Positions 7,596 through 16,854 are shown, counted from the stretch's first letter. The stretch: DNA of 64,000 nt from Mangrovibacterium marinum (GCF_003046625.1 NZ_QAAD01000001.1:62001-126000); one strand, 5' to 3'. A program made the numbers and translations. The notes: generated from the sequence alone by a model not told the origin.

Positions 7596-9278
7596 TTATC
7601 CCTTGACAAATTTGAATAATCCGCGGAAGGTTTTCGTATTGACTTCCGCATCGGTAAATATTTCGAGCAAAGCGGGGCCTTGTTGTTCAGAGGAATAGAA
7701 ATCAGCCAGAGCATCTTCCAATTCTTCGGTGTTTTCCGCTTTGAAATAATCCAGTCCGAATGTTTTGGCGATGCCTTCTGCTTTGAACTTGTTCTCGGTG
7801 AAAAAATGTTCCCGGAATGCCGGTGATTCGCCCGGCCCTTTGATCAGGCTAAAAATGTTGCCACCCCGGTTGTTGATCACAATTACGCGGAAGTTATTTC
7901 CAACGTAATTGTTCCACAGGGCATTGGAGTCGTAGAAAAAGGACAAGTCGCCCAAAATAATCGTATTCAGCTTTTCTGACTCGTGGGCAAATCCAACAGC
8001 AGTCGACATTGGGCCGTCGATGCCAGCTGTGCCACGATTGCTGAAATATTGCGTGTTTGGAACAGCCTCGCAAATCAGCCCGTAACGAACCGGGGAGCTG
8101 TTTCCTAAATGAACCACCGAGTTCTCGGGAATTGCATTTCGAATCTGTTCAAAAACGGTCAGGTCCGACCATTCTGTTCTCAAAATATATTGATCGCGCA
8201 GCTGGTTTACCTGCGCTTCCTTTTTCTTCCAAAGTTGAAGATAGTCTTTGCCTTTTTCTTGCAATTCGGGTAGAAGGGCTTCGAAGAAATCAACCGCATC
8301 CATGGCAATCACTTTGGTCAGCGATTGGTAGGTGTCGAAATGCTCATTCGACAAGCTCAAATGCCAGTGTTGGCTGGCTTTGTTCTTGCGCAGAAACTGT
8401 TTCAATGCTTTCGATACATATTGGCCTCCGAATGAAATCAGCAGATCCGGTTGAAAATGTTCCGGTACATCTTCCAACATGGCCGCCATAATGGTATCGA
8501 TGTTTCCGCAAAACTGCGGGTCATTCAGGTTTGCCAAGTGTTCTTTCAGAACAACAGCTCCTGTTTTTTCAACGATCTCTGCCAGCAGGTTTTCCAATCC
8601 CGGGTTGGGCACTTGTTGACCTGTCAAGATCATCACTTTTTGGCTTTGGTTGAAACTGCTTGCCAGTTTTTCAATAGTTGTGGCGCTCAACGCAGAAATG
8701 GTTTCTTCCTCTTCAATCACCTTTACTGGTGAAAGGGGTGTGTCCAGTAAATCGTGCAAGGGCTCTTCCAACGGAACATTAATATGAACAGGTGCGGGAG
8801 TTCCCGAAACGGCCAGGTTGAGGCACGCGTTAATTTCGCGGGCGGCAAACCAGAGCTCCTTTTCGCTTTCGCCCAAAGGCAGGCTAATTTCCTTTTTAGT
8901 AAAGTTTTTATAAACTCCCTTTTGTTGGATGCATTGGCTTTCGGCCTGGTCAATCCAGTAATCCGGACGATCGGCAGTGAGCACAATCAGCGGAATATTG
9001 AGGTAAAATGCTTCAGCAATGGCAGGCGCATAGTTCAAGGTTGCGGTGCCCGAGCTGCAAACAATGGCAACCGGCTTTTGCTTGGCCTGCGCCAAACCCA
9101 TCGCAAAATAGGCGGCACTGCGCTCGTCGACAATGTTGCGGCAATTAAACAGTCCCGATCCGGCAAAGGTGTGTGTCATCGGGCCGTTGCGCGATCCGGG
9201 CGAGATGATGATATCGTCAATTCCTTTGGCCAGCAGTAAAGAGGCCAGTTGCTGAATGTGTTTCTTTGTTGAAATCAT
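7596..9278 (-). CDS. menD: 2-Succinyl-5-enolpyruvyl-6-hydroxy-3-cyclohexene-1-carboxylate synthase MenD
   Basis: Thiamine-diphosphate enzyme that joins isochorismate and 2-oxoglutarate in the first committed step of menaquinone synthesis. Signature segments: SPGSRN near residue 27, ERSAAYFAMG (the conserved Glu that activates ThDP), GNSSPVR, the ThDP/metal region GDLSFFYDSNALWNN and NNRGGNIFSL. I start it at the ATG 9276-9278 (MISTKKHIQQ), which gives 560 aa. A further ATG six codons upstream is possible. It overlaps the 3' end of menF by about 60 bases in another frame. Confidence 0.93.
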   Translation of the reverse strand: MISTKKHIQQLASLLLAKGIDDIIISPGSRNGPMTHTFAGSGLFNCRNIVDERSAAYFAMGLAQAKQKPVAIVCSSGTATLNYAPAIAEAFYLNIPLIVLTADRPDYWIDQAESQCIQQKGVYKNFTKKEISLPLGESEKELWFAAREINACLNLAVSGTPAPVHINVPLEEPLHDLLDTPLSPVKVIEEEETISALSATTIEKLASSFNQSQKVMILTGQQVPNPGLENLLAEIVEKTGAVVLKEHLANLNDPQFCGNIDTIMAAMLEDVPEHFQPDLLISFGGQYVSKALKQFLRKNKASQHWHLSLSNEHFDTYQSLTKVIAMDAVDFFEALLPELQEKGKDYLQLWKKKEAQVNQLRDQYILRTEWSDLTVFEQIRNAIPENSVVHLGNSSPVRYGLICEAVPNTQYFSNRGTAGIDGPMSTAVGFAHESEKLNTIILGDLSFFYDSNALWNNYVGNNFRVIVINNRGGNIFSLIKGPGESPAFREHFFTENKFKAEGIAKTFGLDYFKAENTEELEDALADFYSSEQQGPALLEIFTDAEVNTKTFRGLFKFVKG

Positions 9279-10389
9279 TGGTCTGAACAGCCTCAATGGC
9301 TGATAATAGCGTTGTTGCTTTTTTCGTTGTTTCGTCCCACTCCTCGGCCGGAACGGAACGCGCGGTAATTCCGCCTCCCGAGTACAGCATGTAGTTGTCG
9401 GCGGTAATTTCCATGCAACGCAAATTTACAAATAATCTGATGCAATCGTTCATGCGCCAGGGACCGAGATAACCGGAGTAGTATCGCCGATCATGCTTCT
9501 CGATGGTTGAGATAAAACGATGGGCCTTCGACTTAGGCAATCCGCAAACAGCCGGTGTGGGATGCAGCTGTGCGACAAAATCACCCAATTTGTCTTCCAC
9601 CTTTTTGGCCGAAAAATTGAAACTGGTTTTCAGGTGGGCCACCCTGCCGCTCTCCAGTGTTTCCGGGCCTTGCGTGGTGTAAGGATGGATATTGAACTTG
9701 TAAAAAACGTCGAGCATGTAGCGCGAAACAAAGGCCTGCTCCTCAATTTCCTTGGTGTGCCAGCGGTAATCCGAGTCGTCGCGTCGGCTTTGTGTGCCGG
9801 CCAGCGAAACGGTTTCCAGCGTTTTTCCTTTCGATTGTAAAAGGACCTCGGGAGTGGCACCCATCCAAAGTCCGGCGCCCGGAAGATTAACCAGGTAAAC
9901 CATGGCATTGGGCGTTTGCCGCCGCAATTGCATATACAATTCACCAATCGATTCGTTTCCGCGTTTGGCCGGAATAATGCGCGAAACAATCACCTTCGAT
10001 AGTTTGGTGCTTTGAATAACGCGAACCGTTTCATCAATATCTTTCAGGTAGTTTTCCTGGGCGATAATGTAGAAATCGCGGGAAGCAGGAGTTTTGCATT
10101 CCAACGACGGAAGTGCTTCGATATCGAACGCTTTGATAGCTTTTTCATCTTTCAGATAAACGCCGGGCTTCATCAAAATAAGCGGTGAATTTTCGTCAAT
10201 CCGGAAAGGGGCAAAAACGAAGCCCTCCTGTCCGTTAAGCCGATCGAAATCTTCAAGAAACAAAATGTCGGAAGGTTCACCAAGCAATATTTCAGGTGCT
10301 GTTTCGCCAGGCAGCGACCAAGCCGCAAAGGGGCGGTTCTTCTGCAAAAGCTGATCGAAAAATACCGTATAACTATCTCCCCTGGTCAT
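9217..10389 (-). CDS. menF: Isochorismate synthase MenF
   Basis: Chorismate-utilising enzyme that isomerises chorismate to isochorismate with Mg2+. In the 390-residue protein the catalytic C-terminal half shows SLAGTQSRR, HLKTSFNF, HPTPAVCGLPK, YYSGYLGP and SGGGIT, the standard order for the family. The salicylate and anthranilate branches are excluded by the men context, not by one residue. Its ATG overlaps the end of the menI-like gene by 17 bases and its tail overlaps menD, so the three are tightly coupled. Confidence 0.93.
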   Translation of the reverse strand: MTRGDSYTVFFDQLLQKNRPFAAWSLPGETAPEILLGEPSDILFLEDFDRLNGQEGFVFAPFRIDENSPLILMKPGVYLKDEKAIKAFDIEALPSLECKTPASRDFYIIAQENYLKDIDETVRVIQSTKLSKVIVSRIIPAKRGNESIGELYMQLRRQTPNAMVYLVNLPGAGLWMGATPEVLLQSKGKTLETVSLAGTQSRRDDSDYRWHTKEIEEQAFVSRYMLDVFYKFNIHPYTTQGPETLESGRVAHLKTSFNFSAKKVEDKLGDFVAQLHPTPAVCGLPKSKAHRFISTIEKHDRRYYSGYLGPWRMNDCIRLFVNLRCMEITADNYMLYSGGGITARSVPAEEWDETTKKATTLLSAIEAVQTNDFNKETHSATGLFTAGQRN

Positions 10390-10816
10390 CCTTTTTAATA
10401 ATCATATTGGTTACGCGGGCTGAAGAAATCAACTTCCCGTCCTGCCTGGTTATGTCAACATTCCAAATGTGTGTTTGTTTTCCCCGGTGAATGATTTTTG
10501 CCGTTGCTACGACCTGCCCTTCCTTGGCGCCGCCCACGTGATTGGCTGATACCTGGATGCCTCGGGCATCGTACTCCGCACTGTCAATTAAGAGGATACT
10601 GCCCAGCCCGGCAATGGTTTCGGCCAAAGCCAGGTTGGCGCCACCATGTAATATTCCTCCGGGGCGCATGGTTTTTTCCGACACCGGCATCGTTGCCACC
10701 ACTTCTCCTTCGCTAACCGCTTCAATCTGAATTCCCAGGTTGCTGATCAAACTGTTTTGCATCGAGGCATTTAACAGGTCAACCGGGATATTAGCATTCA
10801 ACTGACTAAGATCCAT
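10373..10816 (-). CDS. menI: Hotdog-fold thioesterase, probable DHNA-CoA thioesterase MenI
   Basis: A 147-residue PaaI/YbgC-type hotdog protein with LHGGANLALAET. The HGG and the Glu of the AET segment are the catalytic region of the acyl-CoA thioesterase group. As first gene of the men operon, overlapping menF by 17 bases, it most likely hydrolyses 1,4-dihydroxy-2-naphthoyl-CoA to DHNA between MenB and MenA. The family also contains phenylacetyl-CoA thioesterases, so the exact substrate is inferred from context. Confidence 0.82.
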   Translation of the reverse strand: MDLSQLNANIPVDLLNASMQNSLISNLGIQIEAVSEGEVVATMPVSEKTMRPGGILHGGANLALAETIAGLGSILLIDSAEYDARGIQVSANHVGGAKEGQVVATAKIIHRGKQTHIWNVDITRQDGKLISSARVTNMIIKKDDQGR

Positions 10817-10953
10817 TTCCTTCTTTCTTATTTTGAAGGTCTAAAATAGTGTTAAGTTTTTATTTCAGGAAGTCCATCTGAATTTAAAGGGCGAAGAACC
10901 CGGCAACCAACAAGCCCCGCAAGACGCTTTCGATCTTGTGAGGCAGCCAATAA

Positions 10954-13074
10954 TTAGTCGAGCAGGTTGTGTTTTCGCAGGTATTTTTCCAGCATTACAC
11001 CGCTAATCGACAAGTCGGAAGGGGCTTCGTGATTGCTTTCGCTGGCATAGAGTAAAACCGAATCGTGCGGATCCAATGTAATCTCGATCTGGTCCAGCTC
11101 GCCCAAGGGCATACAATCCGACTGGTTCCACCGAAACAGCCAGCAGTTCTCTTCTCCGGTCAAATACTCCAGCTTATAGTTTTTTTTCAGCCTTTGCTCG
11201 GTATCATTCACAATGAGTATCCCCCAGGCTCTTTCCGATTTATATCTTCGTACGGCCACTTTCCCCTGTTCATCGTAACTCCACAGTGGTGTCACTGCAC
11301 TTTGCGGACGATCCTGCGGCTGCAAAAAGCGCCATAGATCGAGCTGCTCTTCAGTGAGTGTTGAAAAACGGTCCGAGGTATTCACCGTTCCTCCCAGAAT
11401 TCCGTTCCACAAGGCGATACTGCGCTTCTCGGTGTCGGTAAGCTCATTATTTTCGTCGCGAAGGAAGATCGTGTCCGGGTCGTTTTGCCAATACACATTA
11501 TTGAAGTACTGACAATTGTACGATTCCTGAAACATATTGCCAATTCCGGCGGCTGTCCAGTCGGCATCAACATTGGCCGATATCCGCATGCCATCAACAA
11601 ATCCAATCAGGGGGGCAAAAGGCGAATTACTGGCCATCCAGTATGCGCCGGCACCAATTTCTTCGCGGATGATTTTCATCACATCAACCAAAATCTGAAC
11701 AGAGGTTTTATCGCGATTATAGCGTTTTATGTCGGTACTATCCTTCAAGCCCCAGCCCAGGTATGCTGTTTTGTAAAAGGTGAAACCCATTTTCCGGAAG
11801 GCCCGAAAAACACGGGCGATATATTTTTGCACATCAGGGTGGCTACCATCCAGGGCATAATAGCTGCCCTCCCTGAAGTTATCTTGCCGGATGGGCTGAT
11901 CATCGAAATTTCGGATTAACCAATCGGGGTGATTTTTAAAGATCTTGCTGCGGCTGTCCACCACAAAAGGTGCGACCCAGATCCCCGCCCGATAGCCTCG
12001 CTGAAAGATCTCGCGGGCTGCATCCTCCATGGTTCGTGGCCAACGTTCATTGGTCTCCAGCCAGTCGCCCAAAACACAGTAGCAATCATCAATCTGAATG
12101 GTCTGCAAGGGAATCTTGGGTTTGATCTCATCCAGCCCCAGCAAAACCTCTTTCAACTGCTCGAACGAAAAATCATGTTGATACTCGTACCACGAGTTCC
12201 AGTGATAGCTGGTCTTGGTATCCTTGCGGGCCACCATATTCTCCGAAATGTTCCAGGCAATATGTTGCAAGGTATCGAAAGGGTTGTTTCCCTGAACAAG
12301 ATAAATCTCAGGCAGTTTGATAAAATCATTCTGCAAAGGCACATTTTCCATAACGAACCCGGCATCGAAAAAGACATTTTCCTTATCGGCATAACGATCA
12401 TACAGTCCTTTGCGGTGCGGACGGTTGTAAACGGTACACTGCTGAATGAAGTCGTAATGATCGTAGGCACTAATGGCCAGGGTTTCATTACGAGCCGACA
12501 ATAGCGCTGTGGTGAGATACGAGTCGTACGACCAGGCTTGCTCGCCGGCGGTATTTCCCCAGTTGGCATCCGACGACTTGGGGATTGTGTAAATACCCGA
12601 TGGACCGCCCTGCCCTAATCCCTGCTTAAAAAAACGGTCTACATTTTCGACACGCGCCTGCCCCAGGGGCGAAAAGTAAAAAGGAGCGCGCGACATGCTG
12701 CTCAACTCGGCTCCTACCGACAATGAGCCGTTGTTAATTTTCAGGTCGAGCATCACGAAGCTGTTTCCTTCGAGCTCGTAAATGATGCGTTTGCCTTTGG
12801 GGGAATCGCCCATAAACGTGTTACGCACAAAAATACTCTGTCCGTCGATCGTCGGCCGACAATTACGCAGCCTGATCGATCCCGCAATCAGGTCGAAAGT
12901 GCCGTCGCTGTGCAGGATCCAGTCCGACTTGCCCAGCTTAAACTTCACCGGGCCTGCCGCCTGTCCAACAACAGGCGGCAGATCAGCCATCGACCGAATG
13001 GGCAGCATTGCAGTAGCCATTCCGGCAGCCAGTAATTTGATAAAACTTCGTCTTTCGATAGGTTTAGAGCTCAT
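10954..13074 (-). CDS. GH36-like exported protein (alpha-galactosidase fold) with altered catalytic residues
   Basis: 706 aa. The N-terminus has a twin-arginine signal (RRSFIKLLAAG, residues 8-18). The (beta/alpha)8 region is recognisable as GH36/melibiase: IQIDDCYCVLGDW (about 327-338), WVAPFVV (366-372), then GSNSP-like NSPFAP, VDGMRIS (493-499), NDPDTIFLR (531-539) and LWNGILGG. In the best-known GH36 enzymes the nucleophile is the Asp of a KxD motif (KID). Here that position reads KTA (K435-A437). The acid/base position after DGMRI, normally Asp, appears to be Asn501 (DGMRISAN). Both catalytic Asp therefore look replaced. A candidate -33/-7 promoter lies upstream. It could be a binding protein or an enzyme with shifted residues. 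Confidence 0.8.
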   Translation of the reverse strand: MSSKPIERRSFIKLLAAGMATAMLPIRSMADLPPVVGQAAGPVKFKLGKSDWILHSDGTFDLIAGSIRLRNCRPTIDGQSIFVRNTFMGDSPKGKRIIYELEGNSFVMLDLKINNGSLSVGAELSSMSRAPFYFSPLGQARVENVDRFFKQGLGQGGPSGIYTIPKSSDANWGNTAGEQAWSYDSYLTTALLSARNETLAISAYDHYDFIQQCTVYNRPHRKGLYDRYADKENVFFDAGFVMENVPLQNDFIKLPEIYLVQGNNPFDTLQHIAWNISENMVARKDTKTSYHWNSWYEYQHDFSFEQLKEVLLGLDEIKPKIPLQTIQIDDCYCVLGDWLETNERWPRTMEDAAREIFQRGYRAGIWVAPFVVDSRSKIFKNHPDWLIRNFDDQPIRQDNFREGSYYALDGSHPDVQKYIARVFRAFRKMGFTFYKTAYLGWGLKDSTDIKRYNRDKTSVQILVDVMKIIREEIGAGAYWMASNSPFAPLIGFVDGMRISANVDADWTAAGIGNMFQESYNCQYFNNVYWQNDPDTIFLRDENNELTDTEKRSIALWNGILGGTVNTSDRFSTLTEEQLDLWRFLQPQDRPQSAVTPLWSYDEQGKVAVRRYKSERAWGILIVNDTEQRLKKNYKLEYLTGEENCWLFRWNQSDCMPLGELDQIEITLDPHDSVLLYASESNHEAPSDLSISGVMLEKYLRKHNLLD

Positions 13075-13107
13075 GTCGCAATCTTAGTTTTCGTTTAGCC
13101 GCAGTGC

Positions 13108-13141
13108 CAAATTAACACCTTTTAACATTCCAACCTGCAAA
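13108..13141 (-). promoter_or_regulatory. Candidate promoter of the GH36-like gene
   Basis: Minus strand: TTTG at 13138-13141 and TTAATTTG at 13108-13115 (7 of 8 to TAnnTTTG), with 22 bases between them. The start codon follows 34 bases after the -7 box. Spacing is slightly long compared with the usual 19-21. Confidence 0.4.
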
Positions 13142-13244
13142 AATGGGAAAAAGTTCTGTTTCCAATGTCCGTTTCCTGCTTTAAGTATGGCAGAACAGGC
13201 ATGTTATAGAAAAGGTTCCACTGGTCCAAATCCCCTTCCGGCTG

Positions 13245-14528
13245 CTATTGCATGATCTTTCGGATAAACGCGACAGCCCGCTGCTGGGTGGCCTCATCCA
13301 ATGTACGGATACGTGTTCTATGGCTTCCCCCGGGAGCAACAATCTTCCAGTTCGAAGGATCGTCATTCAGCTCGGCTGCGGTTGCTGACCACGGGTCTGT
13401 CTGCCCATAAATAAGCATCACATTCCGGGCCTGGTTTTTCAGAAACCAGTCGACCAACAAGGAGGTTTCCGGATGATAGCTCACCTGGCAGTCTTCCGGA
13501 AGCATATATTTCGCCAGATAGCCCTGGGTTGAGTCAACAGAGATCAAGCCCGTCAGGGGTTCGGCATCGTATCCGTAATAGCCCAGCTCGCGAACCGCCT
13601 GATAAAAAAACGGCTGGTAAGCTTTGGAACCTTCGTCGGTAAAATAATCGGGCTCGCTTATTTTCGTGAAATAGCAGTAAAGCGTGGAGTCGTCCACCGC
13701 CGGATCGGGAATTTGAGAGCAGGAAGCGCCCCACTGCCAGAAGGCAAAGGGAAACTCCAGTGTCAGATAATCAAGCATCTCATCGTAGTTCATACGGCTA
13801 TGATAGCCCTTCTCTTGACAATAATTCTTCAGATAACCGGTCATCGCCTTTCGTCGTTTCAGAAATTCCTGTTGAAGTTGAAGAATCGCCTGCTGGCACG
13901 AGTCGCTTCCCAAGGCGCGGATAAATGCCTCGTGCCGACCGTCTTCAACACCAAAGTTCAGCGGCGCCACATAGGCCACCGTCAGGTCAACATCATCCGG
14001 GAAGATGGTCCGGTGAGCCAAAGCTGTCTGTCCGCCTTTACTGATTCCGGTATTCAACCATTTCCCGCTAAAATAGGGTTTAAACAGCTCCACAATCCGG
14101 TGATGGTCAGCCGCCGCGTTTTCGACCGTCAGATCCTCCCAGTTCAGCGGCTCCGGCTTCGATTGTCCAAAATAACGATGCTCCACACAAATCTGATTTC
14201 CATCCAAAATCTCACTTAGCTCATTAATATATTCCGGAGTCGCCGCGTAGTTGGCCGCATAACCTTCGGTTATCAGCACCGTAGGCTTGTCGGGAGCCTT
14301 TTCGGCTACAAATACCCGCTGCAGGAAAAATCCATCCGTCGTATCCTGTGCATTCAACGGTTGACGAACCAGCAGCTGATAGGTAGCTTTGAAAAAGGGA
14401 TTTCCATCAATTTTTTCAATCTTTTTAATCTGCGGCTGCTCCTTCATAAAGGCCTGCAAATCCTGCGCATCTGCCGGAAAAATCGCTAATAAAAAAAGCA
14501 GTAAGAAAATAACCTGTTTTAGTTTCAT
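13245..14528 (-). CDS. Secreted S37-family (PS-10-like) tripeptidyl aminopeptidase
   Basis: 427 aa with a Sec signal peptide ending near ADAQ (residues 1-22). The alpha/beta-hydrolase core shows VLITEGYAANY, EHRYFGQSKP and the nucleophile elbow GISKGGQ (S163). The likely acid Asp is in YGQTDPWSA and the His in GGSHRTRI near the C-terminus. These match peptidase family S37, secreted serine exopeptidases that release tripeptides. It probably acts in the periplasm or outside the cell. It shares an upstream gap with the divergent DUF4395 gene and looks monocistronic. Confidence 0.87.
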   Translation of the reverse strand: MKLKQVIFLLLFLLAIFPADAQDLQAFMKEQPQIKKIEKIDGNPFFKATYQLLVRQPLNAQDTTDGFFLQRVFVAEKAPDKPTVLITEGYAANYAATPEYINELSEILDGNQICVEHRYFGQSKPEPLNWEDLTVENAAADHHRIVELFKPYFSGKWLNTGISKGGQTALAHRTIFPDDVDLTVAYVAPLNFGVEDGRHEAFIRALGSDSCQQAILQLQQEFLKRRKAMTGYLKNYCQEKGYHSRMNYDEMLDYLTLEFPFAFWQWGASCSQIPDPAVDDSTLYCYFTKISEPDYFTDEGSKAYQPFFYQAVRELGYYGYDAEPLTGLISVDSTQGYLAKYMLPEDCQVSYHPETSLLVDWFLKNQARNVMLIYGQTDPWSATAAELNDDPSNWKIVAPGGSHRTRIRTLDEATQQRAVAFIRKIMQ

Positions 14529-14654
14529 GTTTGAAAGTTGTGAAGTGTGATTGGATCAATACCTAAAGAACGCAATTTTCGCGGGATTCTTGCGCAATCC
14601 GTTAAGCTTAAGTTTACAATTCATGATAAAAGCTATTCGTTTGAGATTTTTAGA

Positions 14655-14662
14655 TATCTTTG
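14655..14662 (+). promoter_or_regulatory. Candidate -7 box for the DUF4395 gene
   Basis: TATCTTTG, a full TAnnTTTG match, 22 bases before the ATG at 14684. A TTTG occurs at 14640-14643 but only 11 bases upstream, so no properly spaced -33 box is seen. Confidence 0.42.
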
Positions 14663-14683
14663 TCTTAATTAGATTGATAGCCC

Positions 14684-15127
14684 ATGAAAAACATTTTTTG
14701 TCCCATTTCGAAAGATCGAATTAACGAACAAGTACCACGCATCACAGCACTTTTAGTGATTTTACTGATCATCGCGGGTTTTGCGATGGAAAGCTCCGCC
14801 TTTTTGTTGTTGGTATTAGCCGATTTTGGCGTGAGAGCCTTCACCAAGGCCCGATTTAGCCTGTTAAGCTGTATGGCCTACTGGCTCGCCAGGATTCTGC
14901 GCCTTCGGGAAAAACCGATCGACAAAGCCCCCAAGATTTTTGCCGCCCGAATGGGCTTTGTGATGGCATTAGCCATTTGTTTGCTCTACATGGCGGGCTT
15001 GCTGACAGCCTCGAAAGTCGTTGCCGGGGTACTTGTTTTCTTCGCCGGATTGGAATTTGCTATCGCTTTTTGCGCCGGATGTACCATCTATACCCTTTTT
15101 GTTCTTCCGTTTTTCAAGAACTCGTAA
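14684..15127 (+). CDS. DUF4395 membrane protein
   Basis: 147 aa with four hydrophobic segments (about 21-38, 40-52, 88-106 and 112-140). The start is MKNIFCPISKDRINEQVPRI. The CP..K.RINE..PR opening, a middle segment with DFGVRAFTKARFSLL and a C-terminal FCAGCTIYTLFV (paired cysteines) match the DUF4395 family, found next to thiol or disulfide proteins in other bacteria. Its role is not established. Here it stands alone, divergent from the peptidase gene and followed by tandem repeats. Confidence 0.8.
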   Translation: MKNIFCPISKDRINEQVPRITALLVILLIIAGFAMESSAFLLLVLADFGVRAFTKARFSLLSCMAYWLARILRLREKPIDKAPKIFAARMGFVMALAICLLYMAGLLTASKVVAGVLVFFAGLEFAIAFCAGCTIYTLFVLPFFKNS

Positions 15128-16160
15128 AGACCTTAACGGCTATCAGAACGGATTACCGGATTCTCGGACTTATAGACTTATGGACTAACGACAAATGACC
15201 ATCAATAATGTCTTCCGATTAACCTACCGCAGCGCTTTTCCCAGCATTGCAGGATCGAGAGGGGGCGTTCCGAGCTACAAAGATGACGCCGCTACGCGGC
15301 TTTCACCATACTGTACCCTCGGCTGTATCAAGACTGGTTTTTAAATCGTTGAGTTCCGAGTTATTGTTGACGTTGAATCACCAATATCCAATATTCAATT
15401 TCCAATAACCAATTTAAACGCTTTGCGGACTTTGAGCTATCCTTGGGGTTCTTCGTAGTTAAAATTTATGGACTAACGACAAATGACCATCAATGTTGTC
15501 TTCCGACTAACCTACCAAGGCGCTTTTCCCAGCATTACGGGATCGAGAGGGGGCGTTCCGAGCTACAAAGATGACGCCGCTACGCGGCTTTCACCATACT
15601 GTACCCTCGGCTGTATCAGGACTGATTTTTAAATCGTTGAGTTCCGAGTTATTGTTGACGGTGAATCACCAATATTCAATTTCCAATAACCAATTTAAAC
15701 GCTTTGCGGACTTTGAGCTATCCTTAGGAGTCTTCCGTGGTTAAAATTTATGGACTAACGACAAATGACAATATTTGACAACCAATGACTTCTTATGACT
15801 CTTTATTCCACGACCAGGGCGCTTTTCCCAGCATTACGGGATCAGGAGGAGGCTTTTCTATAAACATTTACCCCTCCCAAGGTGAACTCGGAACAAGTTT
15901 CGGGGTATTTCTCTGCGTCTTCTCTGCGCTCTCCGCGGTTAAAATCACCGGATGTTCTGAATATTGGACTTATATATCTATAGAATAACAACCGAATGAC
16001 TCATTGACAATCAAAGATAAAGAAGAACCTCGCTACTCATGTCTCATGACTCACGACTTATCATTGAACACTGGCTTTTCATATATCCTGTCGTCCCAAA
16101 TAGCATCAAAGCCATTTGATGATCGGCGGGTTGGCTCGTGCGTTCATTTCCCTTCACGCA
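15128..16160. other. Gene-free region with tandem repeats
   Basis: No ORF looks coding. About 15179-15945 is taken by the ~285-bp tandem repeat described separately. The remainder (15946-16160) is unassigned and has several catgac/cgactt-rich short repeats similar to the repeat edge. Confidence 0.7.
15179..15945 (+). repeat. ~285-bp tandem repeat, two full units and a shortened third
   Basis: Unit 1 is 15179-15466 and unit 2 15467-15748, over 90 percent alike by eye. Unit 3 (15749 to about 15945) keeps the first ~110 bases and a ctgcgctctccgcggttaaaat tail but has lost the middle. Each unit starts tatggactaacgacaaatga and contains the inverted repeat gccgctacgcggc, followed by an A/T-rich section of repeated ccaatattcaatttcca runs. 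An inverted, diverged copy lies at about 33110-33320 in the sigma-fecR gap. Confidence 0.88.
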
Positions 16161-16203
16161 AAAAAAAGTCATGCCGCGCGATTGTTTCCAACGCCCGGCA
16201 TGA
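16161..16203 (-). terminator. Intrinsic terminator after the lipocalin-like gene
   Basis: Minus-strand hairpin TCATGCCG (16196-16203) pairing with CGGCATGA (16169-16176), then a run of seven T (16161-16167 read on minus). It lies 35 bases after the stop at 16238 and probably ends the long SusCD operon. Confidence 0.82.
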
Positions 16204-16237
16204 TCTTTTTAGTTAACACAGGCAGAAGCCCGTGGTT

Positions 16238-16738
16238 TTAGAGTCGTTCTCCGTCCACAATGTCGGCCGGAATTTCGTCGCAACGTTTATACACACGCAC
16301 TTCGTCGGTGTCATCCTCGGCAGTCCATTTCATGGAGGCCTGGTACAGCTCGGATACCACAAACTGATGCGCCCATTCATCGTCGGTGCTCAGCGTATAA
16401 TCGTAGGTACCGCTGATTAACGGGAAGTTTGGTTCTTCCAGGTTCAGCTCGTAAGTTCCGCTGATATACTCGGATACAAAGCTGTTCAGGTTGGTATAAA
16501 TTTCGTACGAGCGGCTGCCATTTTCCTGGCTGCGGCTCAGACGGATATAAAAATACCGGCTATCGGCATCCATGGCCTCGCCATTCCACTCGCTCAGCTG
16601 CCAGATACCGGCCACATTGGCGTAGTTGACCTCCAAGGTTGGTTCAACCACCGGCTCATCGTCGTCGCTACAGCCAGTAAAGGCAGCGAAGAGTGCTAAA
16701 ACGGCTATTATCCTCAATTGTTTAAACATCATATTCAT
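16238..16738 (-). CDS. Lipocalin-like surface lipoprotein (166 aa)
   Basis: Type II signal peptide with lipobox FTGC followed by SDDDEP. The body starts VAGIWQLSEWNGE, the GxW opening common to lipocalin-like domains of Bacteroidota lipoproteins. Alternating beta-strand segments and YELNLEEPNFPLISGTYDY follow. Such proteins are often the last gene of SusCD-type operons and may bind part of the substrate. It is 116 bases from the subtilase stop and followed by a strong terminator. The first or second Met (MNMM) could be the start. No catalytic motif is visible. Confidence 0.72.
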   Translation of the reverse strand: MNMMFKQLRIIAVLALFAAFTGCSDDDEPVVEPTLEVNYANVAGIWQLSEWNGEAMDADSRYFYIRLSRSQENGSRSYEIYTNLNSFVSEYISGTYELNLEEPNFPLISGTYDYTLSTDDEWAHQFVVSELYQASMKWTAEDDTDEVRVYKRCDEIPADIVDGERL

Positions 16739-16854
16739 CGATTTTCTTTCGGGTTACTGATTTGTATTTAGTTGATTCCCGCAGGCTCCGGTTCCACTCA
16801 AAGGGTATGCCTTTTTGCGTAGGGCAAACCGAAGCTTGCGGGTGTATCAAGCTG

